Assembly (NCBI GenBank): GCA_963971285.1
Contig: OZ020258.1
Location: 8,886,614 to 8,950,613, forward strand
DNA from: Astropecten irregularis
Lineage: Eukaryota > Echinodermata > Asteroidea > Paxillosida > Astropectinidae
Length of the DNA stretch: 64,000 bases
Direction: 5' to 3'
The stretch's first letter is position 1. Every line of letters starts with the position of its first letter. The translations under genes were made by a program, and so were the position numbers. The notes below the pieces were generated by a model. The model was not told the origin of the DNA and searched no databases. It was given only the letters and a program-made list of their open reading frames with translations. Positions 38,501 to 52,130 of the stretch are shown in pieces.

Positions 38501-39240
38501 CTACAGGAAAGTATGAGCTGTGCCAAATTCCAAAGTCATGTTCATGGCCGAAAATCCAAGTATAGCACCATACGCTACGCGACAAACGGCAGAGCAGGCG
38601 GCAAAAAAACTGCACTTAGACTATGAGACACTTTTTTCTGCTAGAGTTTGAAATTTCTCCCTCAATACTAAGGCAATCGAGCTGAAACTTGCACGAAATG
38701 TAGCCCCAGATGTTCCCTACAGGAAAGTATGAGCTGTGCCAAATGCCAAAGTCATGTTCATGGCCGAAAATCCAAGTATAGCACCACACGCTATGCGACA
38801 AAACGGCAGAGCACGCGGCAAAAAAAACCCCTGCACTTAGACTATGAGACACTTTTTTCTGCTAGAGTTTGAAATTTCTCCTTCAATACTTAGGCAATCG
38901 AGCTGAAACTTGCACGAAATGTAGCCCCAGATGTACTCTACAGGAAAGTATGAGCTGTGCCAAATTCCAAAGTCATGTTCATGGCCGAAAATCCAAGTAT
39001 AGCACCACACGCTATGCGACAAAACGGCAGAGCAGTCGGCAGAAAAACTGCACTTAGACTATGAGACACTTTTTTCTGCTAGAGTTTGAAATTTCTCCCT
39101 CAATACTTAGGCAATCGAGCTGAAACTTGCACGAAATGTAGCCCCAGATGTTCTCTACAGGAAAGTATGAGCTGTGCCAAATTCCAAATTCATGTTCATG
39201 GCCGAAAATCCAAGTATAGCACCACACGCTATGCGACAAA
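34475..39240. repeat. 31-monomer HOR, copy 3 (partial, about 4.77 kb)
   Basis: Monomers 34475 to 39054 match 27723 to 32302 at +6,752 bp. The markers 'agtttgagc' (35459) and 'cttagccaatc' (36492) are both present. The left part of the unit has been replaced by the 7-monomer duplication starting at 32519. On the right, the tail of 39054 switches to 'cacgcggcaaaaaaactgcgc' and leads into an E monomer. Confidence 0.9.
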
Positions 39241-41231
39241 ACGGCAGAGCACGCGGCAAAAAAACTGCGCTTAGACTAGGAGACACTTTTTTTCTGCTAG
39301 AGTTTGAAATTTCCCACTCAATACTGAGGCAATCGAGCTGAAACTTGCACGAAATGTAGCCCCAGATGTACTCTACAGGAAAGAATGAGCTGTGCCAAAT
39401 TCCAAAGTCATGTTCATGGCCGAAAATCCAAGTATAGCACCACACGCTATGCGACAAACGGCAGAGCAGGCGGCAAAAAACCCTGCACTTAGACTATGAG
39501 ACACTTTTTTCTGTTAGAGTTTGAAATTTCTCCCTCAATACTTAGGCAATCGAGCTGAAACTTGCACGAAATGTAGCCCCAGATGTACTCTACAGGAAAG
39601 AATGAGCTGTGCCAAATTCCAAAGTCATGTTCATGGCCGAAAATCAAAGTATAGCACCACACGCTATGCGACAAAACGGCAGAGCAGTCGGCAGAAAAAC
39701 TGCACTTAGACTATGAGACACTTTTTTCTGCTAGAGTTTGAAATTTCTCCCTCAATACTTAGGCAATCGAGCTGAAACTTGCACGAAATGTAGCCCCAGA
39801 TGTACTCTACAGGAAAGAATGAGCTGTGCCAAATTCCAAAGTCATGTTCATGGCCGAAAATCAAAGTATAGCACCACACGCTATGCGACAAAACGGCAGA
39901 GCAGTCGGCAGAAAAACTGCACTTAGACTATGAGACACTTTTTTCTGCTAGAGTTTGAAATTTCTCCCTCAATACTAAGGCAATCGAGCTGAAACTTGCA
40001 CGAAATGTAGCCCCAGATGTTCCCTACAGGAAAGTATGAGCTGTGCCAAATGCCAAAGTCATGTTCATGGCCGAAAATCAGAGTATAGCACCACACGCTA
40101 TGCGACAAAACGGCAGAGCACGCAGCAAAAAAAAACCTGCACTTAGACTATGAGACACTTTTTTCTGTTAGAGTTTGAAATTTCTCCCTCAATACAGAGG
40201 CAATCGAGCTGAAACTTGCAAGAAATGTAGCCCCAGATGTACTCTACAGGAAAGTATGAGCAGTGCCAAATTCCAAAGTCATGTTCATGGCCGAAAATCC
40301 AAGTATAGCACCACACGCTATGCGACAAAACGGCAGAGCAGTCGGCAGAAAAACTGCACTTAGACTATGAGACACTTTTTTCTGCTAGAGTTTGAAATTT
40401 CTCCCTCAATACTAAGGCAATCGAGCTGAAACTTGCACGAAATGTAGCCCCAGATGTTCCCTACAGGAAAGTATGAGCTGTGCCAAATGCCAAAGTCATG
40501 TTCATGGCCGAAAATCCAGGTATAGCACCACACGCTATGCGACAAAACGACAGAGCACGCGCCAAAAAAAACCCCTGCACTTAGACTATGAGACACTTTT
40601 TTCTGCTAGAGTTTGAAATTTCTCCTTCAATACTTAGGCAATCGAGCTGAAACTTGCACGAAATGTAGCCCCAGATGTACTCTACAGGAAAGTATGAGCT
40701 GTGCCAAATTCCAAAGTCATGTTCATGGCCGAAAATCCAAGTATAGCACCACACGCTATGCGAAAAAACGGCAGAGCAGTCGGCAGAAAAACTGCACTTA
40801 GACTATGAGACACTTTTTTCTGCTAGAGTTTGAAATTTCTCCCTCTATACTTAGGCAATCGAGCTGAAACTTGCACGAAATGTAGCCCCAGATGTTCTCT
40901 AGAGGAAAGTATGAGCTGTGCCAAATTCCAAATTCATGTTCATGGCCGAAAATCCAAGTATAGCACCACACGCTATGCGACAAACGGCAGAGCAGGCGGC
41001 AAAAAAACTGCGCTTAGACTAGGATACACTTTTTTTCTGCTAGAGTTTGAAATTTCCCACTCAATACTGAGGCAATCGAGCTGAAACTTGCACGAAATGT
41101 AGCCCCAGATGTACTCTACAGGAAAGTATGAGCTGTGCCAAATTCCAAAGTCATGTTCATGGCCGAAAATCCAAGTATAGCACCACACGCTATGCGACAA
41201 ACGGCAGAGCAGGCGGCAAAAAACCCTGCAC
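37961..41231. repeat. 15-monomer HOR, copy 1 (3,271 bp)
   Basis: Fifteen monomers from 37961 to 41014 recur in order at +3,271 bp. Private changes are shared: 'atccaggta' at 40519 and 43790, 'tctagagga' at 40902 and 44173, 'aggatacac' at 41025 and 44296, and 'gcgaaaaaac' in the C monomer. It overlaps the end of the third 31-monomer copy (37961-39240), so the older HOR supplied its left part. Confidence 0.95.
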
Positions 41232-44200
41232 TTAGACTATGAGACACTTTTTTCTGCTAGAGTTTGAAATTTCTCCTTCAATACTTAGGCAATCGAGCTG
41301 AAACTTGCACGAAATGTAGCCCCAGATGTACTCTACAGGAAAGTATGAGCTGTGCCAAATTCCAAAGTCATGTTCATGGCCGAAAATCCAAGTATAGCAC
41401 CACACGCTATGCGACAAAACGGCAGAGCACGCGGCAAAAAAACTGCGCTTAGACTAGGAGACACTTTTTTTCTGCTAGAGTTTGAAATTTCCCACTCAAT
41501 ACTGAGGCAATCGAGCTGAAACTTGCAAGAAATGTAGCCCCAGATGTTCCCTACAGGAAAGTATGAGCTGTGCCAAATGCCAAAGTCAAGTTCATGGCCG
41601 AAAATCCAAGTATAGCACCACACGCTATGCGACAAAACGGCAGAGCACGCGGCAAAAAAAAACCCTGCACTTAGACTATGAGACACTTTTTTCTGCTAGA
41701 GTTTGAAATTTCTCCTTCAATACTTAGGCAATCGAGCTGAAACTTGCACGAAATGTAGCCCCAGATGTACTCTACAGGAAAGTATGAGCTGTGCCAAATT
41801 CCAAAGTCATGTTCATGGCCGAAAATCCAAGTATAGCACCATACGCTACGCGACAAACGGCAGAGCAGGCGGCAAAAAAACTGCACTTAGACTATGAGAC
41901 ACTTTTTTCTGCTAGAGTTTGAAATTTCTCCCTCAATACTAAGGCAATCGAGCTGAAACTTGCACGAAATGTAGCCCCAGATGTTCCCTACAGGAAAGTA
42001 TGAGCTGTGCCAAATGCCAAAGTCATGTTCATGGCCGAAAATCCAAGTATAGCACCACACGCTATGCGACAAAACGGCAGAGCACGCGGCAAAAAAAACC
42101 CCTGCACTTAGACTATGAGACACTTTTTTCTGCTAGAGTTTGAAATTTCTCCTTCAATACTTAGGCAATCGAGCTGAAACTTGCACGAAATGTAGCCCCA
42201 GATGTACTCTACAGGAAAGTATGAGCTGTGCCAAATTCCAAAGTCATGTTCATGGCCGAAAATCCAAGTATAGCACCACACGCTATGCGACAAAACGGCA
42301 GAGCAGTCGGCAGAAAAACTGCACTTAGACTATGAGACACTTTTTTCTGCTAGAGTTTGAAATTTCTCCCTCAATACTTAGGCAATCGAGCTGAAACTTG
42401 CACGAAATGTAGCCCCAGATGTTCTCTACAGGAAAGTATGAGCTGTGCCAAATTCCAAATTCATGTTCATGGCCGAAAATCCAAGTATAGCACCACACGC
42501 TATGCGACAAAACGGCAGAGCACGCGGCAAAAAAACTGCGCTTAGACTAGGAGACACTTTTTTTCTGCTAGAGTTTGAAATTTCCCACTCAATACTGAGG
42601 CAATCGAGCTGAAACTTGCACGAAATGTAGCCCCAGATGTACTCTACAGGAAAGAATGAGCTGTGCCAAATTCCAAAGTCATGTTCATGGCCGAAAATCC
42701 AAGTATAGCACCACACGCTATGCGACAAACGGCAGAGCAGGCGGCAAAAAACCCTGCACTTAGACTATGAGACACTTTTTTCTGTTAGAGTTTGAAATTT
42801 CTCCCTCAATACTTAGGCAATCGAGCTGAAACTTGCACGAAATGTAGCCCCAGATGTACTCTACAGGAAAGAATGAGCTGTGCCAAATTCCAAAGTCATG
42901 TTCATGGCCGAAAATCAAAGTATAGCACCACACGCTATGCGACAAAACGGCAGAGCAGTCGGCAGAAAAACTGCACTTAGACTATGAGACACTTTTTTCT
43001 GCTAGAGTTTGAAATTTCTCCCTCAATACTTAGGCAATCGAGCTGAAACTTGCACGAAATGTAGCCCCAGATGTACTCTACAGGAAAGAATGAGCTGTGC
43101 CAAATTCCAAAGTCATGTTCATGGCCGAAAATCAAAGTATAGCACCACACGCTATGCGACAAAACGGCAGAGCAGTCGGCAGAAAAACTGCACTTAGACT
43201 ATGAGACACTTTTTTCTGCTAGAGTTTGAAATTTCTCCCTCAATACTAAGGCAATCGAGCTGAAACTTGCACGAAATGTAGCCCCAGATGTTCCCTACAG
43301 GAAAGTATGAGCTGTGCCAAATGCCAAAGTCATGTTCATGGCCGAAAATCAGAGTATAGCACCACACGCTATGCGACAAAACGGCAGAGCACGCAGCAAA
43401 AAAAAACCTGCACTTAGACTATGAGACACTTTTTTCTGTTAGAGTTTGAAATTTCTCCCTCAATACAGAGGCAATCGAGCTGAAACTTGCAAGAAATGTA
43501 GCCCCAGATGTACTCTACAGGAAAGTATGAGCAGTGCCAAATTCCAAAGTCATGTTCATGGCCGAAAATCCAAGTATAGCACCACACGCTATGCGACAAA
43601 ACGGCAGAGCAGTCGGCAGAAAAACTGCACTTAGACTATGAGACACTTTTTTCTGCTAGAGTTTGAAATTTCTCCCTCAATACTAAGGCAATCGAGCTGA
43701 AACTTGCACGAAATGTAGCCCCAGATGTTCCCTACAGGAAAGTATGAGCTGTGCCAAATGCCAAAGTCATGTTCATGGCCGAAAATCCAGGTATAGCACC
43801 ACACGCTATGCGACAAAACGACAGAGCACGCGCCAAAAAAAACCCCTGCACTTAGACTATGAGACACTTTTTTCTGCTAGAGTTTGAAATTTCTCCTTCA
43901 ATACTTAGGCAATCGAGCTGAAACTTGCACGAAATGTAGCCCCAGATGTACTCTACAGGAAAGTATGAGCTGTGCCAAATTCCAAAGTCATGTTCATGGC
44001 CGAAAATCCAAGTATAGCACCACACGCTATGCGAAAAAACGGCAGAGCAGTCGGCAGAAAAACTGCACTTAGACTATGAGACACTTTTTTCTGCTAGAGT
44101 TTGAAATTTCTCCCTCTATACTTAGGCAATCGAGCTGAAACTTGCACGAAATGTAGCCCCAGATGTTCTCTAGAGGAAAGTATGAGCTGTGCCAAATTCC

Positions 44201-44502
44201 AAATTCATGTTCATGGCCGAAAATCCAAGTATAGCACCACACGCTATGCGACAAACGGCAGAGCAGGCGGCAAAAAAACTGCGCTTAGACTAGGATACAC
44301 TTTTTTTCTGCTAGAGTTTGAAATTTCCCACTCAATACTGAGGCAATCGAGCTGAAACTTGCACGAAATGTAGCCCCAGATGTACTCTACAGGAAAGTAT
44401 GAGCTGTGCCAAATTCCAAAGTCATGTTCATGGCCGAAAATCCAAGTATAGCACCACACGCTATGCGACAAACGGCAGAGCAGGCGGCAAAAAACCCTGC
44501 AC
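41232..44502. repeat. 15-monomer HOR, copy 2 (3,271 bp)
   Basis: This tandem copy of 37961-41231 follows with no gap. All the private markers listed for copy 1 are present, which makes independent mutation very unlikely and dates the duplication after those mutations. Confidence 0.95.
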
Positions 44503-46660
44503 TTAGACTATGAGACACTTTTTTCTGTTAGAGTTTGAAATTTCTCCCTCAATACTTAGGCAATCGAGCTGAAACTTGCACGAAATGTAGCCCCAGATGT
44601 ACTCTACAGGAAAGTATGAGCTGTGCCAAATTCCAAAGTCATGTTCATGGCCGAAAATCCAAGTATAGCACCATACGCTACGCGACAAACGGCAGCGCAG
44701 GCGGCAAAAAAACTGCACTTAGACTATGAGACACTTTTTTCTGCTAGAGTTTGAAATTTCTCCCTCAATACTAAGGCAATCGAGCTGAAACTTGCACGAA
44801 ATGTAGCCCCAGATGTTCCCTACAGGAAAGTATGAGCTGTGCCAAATGCCAAAGTCATGTTCATGGCCGAAAATCCAAGTATAGCACCACACGCTATGCG
44901 ACAAAACGGCAGAGCACGCGGCAAAAAAAACCCCTGCACTTAGACTATGAGACACTTTTTTCTGCTAGAGTTTGAAATTTCTCCTTCAATACTTAGGCAA
45001 TCGAGCTGAAACTTGCACGAAATGTAGCCCCAGATGTACTCTACAGGAAAGTATGAGCTGTGCCAAATTCCAAAGTCATGTTCATGGCCGAAAATCCAAG
45101 TATAGCACCACACGCTATGCGACAAAACGGCAGAGCAGTCGGCAGAAAAACTGCACTTAGACTATGAGACACTTTTTTCTGCTAGAGTTTGAAATTTCTC
45201 CCTCAATACTTAGGCAATCGAGCTGAAACTTGCACGAAATGTAGCCCCAGATGTTCTCTACAGGAAAGTATGAGCTGTGCCAAATTCCAAATTCATGTTC
45301 ATGGCCGAAAATCCAAGTATAGCACCACACGCTATGCGACAAACGGCAGAGCAGGCGGCAAAAAAACTGCGCTTAGACTAGGAGACACTTTTTTTCTGCT
45401 AGAGTTTGAAATTTCCCACTCAATACTGAGGCAATCGAGCTGAAACTTGCACGAAATGTAGCCCCAGATGTACTCTACAGGAAAGAATGAGCTGTGCCAA
45501 ATTCCAAAGTCATGTTCATGGCCGGAAATCCAAGTATAGCACCACACGCTATGCGACAAACGGCAGAGCAGGCGGCAAAAAACCCTGCACTTAGACTATG
45601 AGACACTTTTTTCTGTTAGAGTTTGAAATTTCTCCCTCAATACTTAGGCAATCGAGCTGAAACTTGCACGAAATGTAGCCCCAGATGTACTCTACAGGAA
45701 AGAATGAGCTGTGCCAAATTCCAAAGTCATGTTCATGGCCGAAAATCAAAGTATAGCACCACACGCTATGCGACAAAACGGCAGAGCAGTCGGCAGAAAA
45801 ACTGCACTTAGACTATGAGACACTTTTTTCAGCTAGAGTTTGAAATTTCTCCCTCAATACTTAGGCAATCGAGCTGAAACTTGCACGAAATGTAGCCCCA
45901 GATGTACTCTACAGGAAAGAATGAGCTGTGCCAAATTCCAAAGTCATGTTCATGGCCGAAAATCAAAGTATAGCACCACACGCTATGCGACAAAACGGCA
46001 GAGCAGTCGGCAGAAAAACTGCACTTAGACTATGAGACACTTTTTTCTGGTAGAGTTTGAAATTTCTCCCTCAATACTAAGGCAATCGAGCTGAAACTTG
46101 CACGAAATGTAGCCCCAGATGTTCCCTACAGGAAAGTATGAGCTGTGCCAAATGCCAAAGTCATGTTCATGGCCGAAAATCAGAGTATATCACCACACGC
46201 TATGCGACAAAACGGCAGAGCACGCAGCAAAAAAAAACCTGCACTTAGACTATGAGACACTTTTTTCTGTTAGAGTTTGAAATTTCTCCCTCAATACAGA
46301 GGCAATCGAGCTGAAACTTGCAAGAAATGTAGCCCCAGATGTACTCTACAGGAAAGTATGAGCAGTGCCAAATTCCAAAGTCATGTTCATGGCCGAAAAT
46401 CCAAGTATAGCACCACACGCTATGCGACAAAACGGCAGAGCAGTCGGCAGAAAAACTGCACTTAGACTATGAGACACTTTTTTCTGCTAGAGTTTGAAAT
46501 TTCTCCCTCAATACTAAGGCAATCGAGCTGAAACTTGCACGAAATGTAGCCCCAGATGTTCCCTACAGGAAAGTATGAGCTGTGCCAAATGCCAAAGTCA
46601 TGTTCATGGCCGAAAATCCAAGTATAGCACCACACGCTATGCGACAAAACGGCAGAGCAG
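44503..46660. repeat. 15-monomer HOR, truncated third copy
   Basis: Monomers 44503, 44719, 44940, 45157, 45373, 45591, 45808, 46025, 46245 and 46462 match 41671 to 43631 at +2,832 or +2,831 bp. The first two monomers of the unit are missing, and the match stops in the tail of 46462. It has its own changes: 'cagcgcagg' near 44694, 'ggccggaaa' near 45523, 'cagctag' near 45830 and 'ctggtag' near 46048. It is therefore older than, or has diverged from, copies 1 and 2. Confidence 0.88.
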
Positions 46661-48202
46661 GCGGCAAAAAAACTGCGCTTAGACTAGGAGACACTTTTTT
46701 TCTGCTAGAGTTTAAAATTTCCCACTCAATACTGAGGCAATCGAGCTGAAACTTGCACGAAATGTAGCCCCAGATGTACTCTACAGGAAAAAATGAGCTG
46801 TGCCAAATTCCAAAGTCATGTTCATGGCCGAAAATCCAAGTATAGCACCACACGCTATGCGACAAACGGCAGAGCAGGCGGCAAAAAACCCTGCACTTAG
46901 ACTATGAGACACTTTTTTCTGTTAGAGTTTGAAATTTCTCCCTCAATACTTAGGCAATTGAGCTGAAACTTGCACGAAATGTAGCCCCAGATGTACTCTA
47001 CAGGAAAGAATGAGCTGTGCCAAATTCCAAAGTCATGTTCATGGCCGAAAATCAAAGTATAGCACCACACGCTATGCGACAAAACGGCAGAGCAGTCGGC
47101 AGAAAAACTGCACTTAGACTATGAGACACTTTTTTCTGCTAGAGTTTGAAATTTCTCCCTCAATACTTAGGCAATCGAGCTGAAACTTGCACGAAATGTA
47201 GCCCCAGATGTACTGTACAGGAAAGTATGAGCAGTGCCAAATTCCAAAGTCATGTTCATGGCCGAAAATCCAAGTATAGCACCATACGCTATGCGACAAA
47301 ACGGCAGAGCAGGCGGCAAAAAAAACTGCACTTAGACTATGAGACACTTTTTTCTGCTAGAGTTTGAAATTTCTCCCTCAATACTAAGGCAATCGAGCTG
47401 AAACTTGCACGAAATGTAGCCCCAGGTGTTCCCTACAGGAAAGTATGAGCTGTGCCAAATGCCAAAGTCATGTTCATGGCCGAAAATCCAAGTATAGCAC
47501 CACACGCTATGCGACAAAACGGCAGAGCAGTCGGCAGAAAAACTGCACTTAGACTATGAGACACTTTTTTCTGCTAGAGTTTGAAATTTCTCCCTCAATA
47601 CTAAGGCAATCGAGCTGAAACTTGCACGAAATGTAGCCCCAGATGTACTCTACAGGAAAGTATGAGCTGTGCCAAATGCCAAAGTCATGTTCATGGCCGA
47701 AAATCCAAGTATAGCACCACACGCTATGCGACAAAACGGCAGAGCACGCGGCAAAAAAAACCCCTGCACTTAGACTATGAGACACTTTTTTCTACTAGAG
47801 TTTGAAATTTCTCCTTCAATACTTAGGCAATCGACCTGAAACTTGCACGAAATGTAGCCCCAGATGTACTCTACAGGAAAGTATGAGCTGTGCCAAATTC
47901 CAAAGTCATGTTCATGGCCGAAAATCCAAGTATAGCACCACACGCTATGCGACAAAACGGCAGAGCAGTCGGCAGAAAAACTGCACTTAGACTATGAGAC
48001 ACTTTTTTCTGCTAGAGTTTGAAATTTCTCCCTCAATACTTAGGCAATCGAGCTGAAACTTGCACGAAATGTAGCCCCAGATGTTCTCTACAGGAAAGTA
48101 TGAGCTGTGCCAAATTCCAAATGCATGTTCATGGCCGAAAATCCAAGTATAGCACCACACGCTATGCGACAAACGGCAGAGCAGGCGGCAAAAAAACTGC
48201 GC

Positions 48203-49288
48203 TTAGACTAGGAGACACTTTTTTTCTGCTAGAGTTTGAAATTTCCCAATCAATACTGAGGCAATCGAGCTGAAACTTGCACGAAATGTAGCCCCAGATG
48301 TACTCTACAGGAAAGTATGAGCTGTGCCAAATTCCAAAGTCATGTTCATGGCCGAAAATCCAAGTATAGCACCACACGCTATGCGACAAACGGCAGAGCA
48401 GGCGGCAAAAAACCCTGCACTTAGACTATGAGACACTTTTTTCTGTTAGAGTTTGAAATTTCTCCCTCAATACTTAGGCAATCGAGCTGAAACTTGCACG
48501 AAATGTAGCCCCAGATGTTCCCTACAGGAAAGTATGAGCTGTGCCAAATGCCAAAGTCATGTTCATGGCCGAAAATCAAAGTATAGCACCACACGCTATG
48601 CGACAAAACGGCAGAGCAGTCGGCAGAAAAACTGCACTTAGACTATGAGACACTTTTTTCAGCTAGAGTTTGAAATTTCTCCCTCAATACTAAGGCAATC
48701 GAGCTGAAACTTGCACGAAATGTAGCCCCAGATGTACTGTACAGGAAAGTATGAGCAGTGCCAAATTCCAAAGTCATGTTCATGGCCGAAAATCCAAGTA
48801 TAGCACCACACGCTATGCGACAAACGGCAGAGCAGGCGGCAAAAAAACTGCGCTTAGACTAGGAGACACTTTTTTTCTGCTAGAGTTTGAAATTTCCCAA
48901 TCAATACTGAGGCAATCGAGCTGAAACTTGCACGAAATGTAGCCCCAGATGTACTCTACAGGAAAGTATGAGCTGTGCCAAATTCCAAAGTCATGTTCAT
49001 GGCCGAAAATCCAAGTATAGCACCACACGCTATGCGACAAACGGCAGAGCAGGCGGCAAAAAACCCTGCACTTAGACTATGAGACACTTTTTTCTGTTAG
49101 AGTTTGAAATTTCTCCCTCAATACTTAGGCAATTGAGCTGAAACTTGCACGAAATGTAGCCCCAGATGTACTCTACAGGAAAGTATGAGCTGTGCCAAAT
49201 GCCAAAGTCATGTTCATGGCCGAAAATCAAAGTATAGCACCACACGCTATGCGACAAAACGGCAGAGCAGTCGGCAGAAAAACTGCAC
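48203..49288. repeat. Three-monomer (651 bp) tandem duplication
   Basis: E monomers 48203 and 48854 share the private form 'cccaatcaat' (changes at 48249 and 48900, exactly 651 bp apart). Each is followed by an A/B-type monomer (48421, 49072), though the second has 'aattgagctg' and 'gtactctac', so the repeat is not perfect beyond the E monomer. Confidence 0.8.
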
Positions 49289-51259
49289 TTAGACTATGAG
49301 ACACTTTTTTCTGCTAGAGTTTGAAATTTCTCCCTCAATACTTAGGCAATCGAGCTGAAACTTGCACGAAATGTAGCCCTAGATGTACTGTACAGGAAAG
49401 TATGAGCAGTGCCAAATTCCAAAGTCATGTTCATGGCCGAAAATCAGAGTATAGCACCACACGCTATGCGACAAAACGGCAGAGCAAGCAGCAAAAAAAA
49501 ACCTGCACTTAGACTATGAGACACTTTTTTCTGTTAGAGTTTGAAATTTCTCCCTCAATACAGAGGCAATCGAGCTGAAACTTGCACGAAATGTAGCCCC
49601 AGATGTTCCCTACAGGAAAGTATGAGCTGTGCCAAATGCCAAAGTCATGTTCATGGCCGAAAATCCAAGTATAGCACCACACGCTATGCGACAAAACGGC
49701 AGAGCACGCGGCAAAAAAAACCCCTGCACTTAGACTATGAGACACTTTTTTCTGCTAGAGTTTGAAATTTCTCCTTCAATACTTAGGCAATCGACCTGAA
49801 ACTTGCACGAAATGTAGCCCCAGATGTACTCTACAGGAAAGTATGAGCTGTGCCAAATTCCAAAGTCATGTTCATGGCCGAAAATCCAAGTATAGCACCA
49901 CACGCTATGCGACAAAACGGCAGAGCAGTCGGCAGAAAAACTGCACTTAGACTATGAGACACTTTTTTCTGCTAGAGTTTGAAATTTCTCCCTCAATACT
50001 AAGGCAATCGAGCTGAAACTTGCACGAAATGTAGCCCCAGATGTACTCTACAGGAAAGTATGAGCTGTGCCAAATGCCAAAGTCATGTTCATGGCCGAAA
50101 ATCCAAGTATAGCACCACACGCTATGCGACAAAACGGCAGAGCACGCGGCAAAAAAAACCCCTGCACTTAGACTATGAGACACTTTTTTCTACTAGAGTT
50201 TGAAATTTCTCCTTCAATACTTAGGCAATCGACCTGAAACTTGCACGAAATGTAGCCCCAGATGTACTCTACAGGAAAGTATGAGCTGTGCCAAATTCCA
50301 AAGTCATGTTCATGGCCGAAAATCCAAGTATAGCACCACACGCTATGCGACAAAACGGCAGAGCAGTCGGCAGAAAAACTGCACTTAGACTATGAGACAC
50401 TTTTTTCTGCTAGAGTTTGAAATTTCTCCCTCAATACTGAGGCAATCGAGCTGAAACTTGCACGAAATGTAGCCCCAGATGTACTCTACAGGAAAGTATG
50501 AGCTGTGCCAAATTCCAAAGTCATGTTCATGGCCGAAAATCCAAGTATAGCACCACACGCTATGCGACAAACGGCAGAGCAGGCGGCAAAAAACCCTGCA
50601 CTTAGACTATGAGACACTTTTTTCTGTTAGAGTTTGAAATTTCTCCCTCAATACTTAGGCAATCGAGCTGAAACTTGCACGAAATGTAGCCCCAGATGTT
50701 CCCTACAGGAAAGTATGAGCTGTGCCAAATGCCAAAGTCATGTTCATGGCCGAAAATCAAAGTATAGCACCACACGCTATGCGACAAAACGGCAGAGCAG
50801 TCGGCAGAAAAACTGCACTTAGACTATGAGACACTTTTTTCTGCTAGAGTTTGAAATTTCTCCCTCAATACTAAGGCAATCGAGCTGAAACTTGCACGAA
50901 ATGTAGCCCCAGATGTACTCTACAGGAAAGTATGAGCTGTGCCAAATGCCAAAGTCATGTTCATGGCCGAAAATCCAAGTATAGCACCACACGCTATGCG
51001 ACAAAACGGCAGAGCACGCGGCAAAAAAAACCCCTGCACTTAGACTATGAGACACTTTTTTCTACTAGAGTTTGAAATTTCTCCTTCAATACTTAGGCAA
51101 TCGAGCTGAAACTTGCACGAAATGTAGCCCCAGATGTACTCTACAGGAAAGTATGAGCAGTGCCAAATTCCAAAGTCATGTTCATGGCCGAAAATCAAAG
51201 TATAGCACCACACGCTATGCGACAAAACGGCAGAGCAAGCAGCAAAAAAAAACCTGCAC

Positions 51260-52130
51260 TTAGACTATGAGACACTTTTTTCTGTTAGAGTTTGAAATTT
51301 CTCCCTCAATACAGAGGCAATCGAGCTGAAACTTGCACGAAATGTAGCCCCAGATGTACTCTACAGGAAAGTATGAGCAGTGCCAAATTCCAAAGTCATG
51401 TTCATGGCCGAAAATCCAAGTATAGCACCACACGCTATGCGACAAAACGGCAGAGCAGTCGGCAGAAAAACTGCACTTAGACTATGAGACACTTTTTTCT
51501 GCTAGGGTTTGAAATTTCTCCCTCAATACTTAGGCAATCGAGCTGAAACTTGCACGAAATGTAGCCCTAGATGTACTGTACAGGAAAGTATGAGCAGTGC
51601 CAAATTCCAAAGTCATGTTCATGGCCGAAAATCAAAGTATAGCACCACACGCTATGCGACAAAACGGCAGAGCAAGCAGCAAAAAAAAACCTGCACTTAG
51701 ACTATGAGACACTTTTTTCTGTTAGAGTTTGAAATTACTCCCTCAATACAGAGGCAATCGAGCTGAAACTTGCACGAAATGTAGCCCCAGATGTACTCTA
51801 CAGGAAAGTATGAGCAGTGCCAAATTCCAAAGTCATGTTCATGGCCGAAAATCCAAGTATAGCACCACACGCTATGCGACAAAACGGCAGAGCAGTCGGC
51901 AGAAAAACTGCACTTAGACTATGAGACACTTTTTTCTGCTAGGGTTTGAAATTTCTCCCTCAATACTAAGGCAATCGAGCTGAAACTTGCACGAAATGTA
52001 GCCCCAGATGTTCCCTACAGGAAAGTATGAGCTGTGCCAAATGCCAAAGTCATGTTCATGGCAGAAAATCAAAGTATAGCACCACACGCTATGCGACAAA
52101 ACGGCAGAGCAGTCGGCAGAAAAACTGCAC
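51260..52130. repeat. Two-monomer (437 bp) tandem duplication
   Basis: The G monomers 51260 and 51697, and the following monomers 51477 and 51914 that share 'ctagggttt', form two dimers 437 bp apart. The second G has 'gaaattactcc' as its own change. The body of 51914 is class B while that of 51477 is F-like, so the second dimer is recombinant. Confidence 0.75.
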
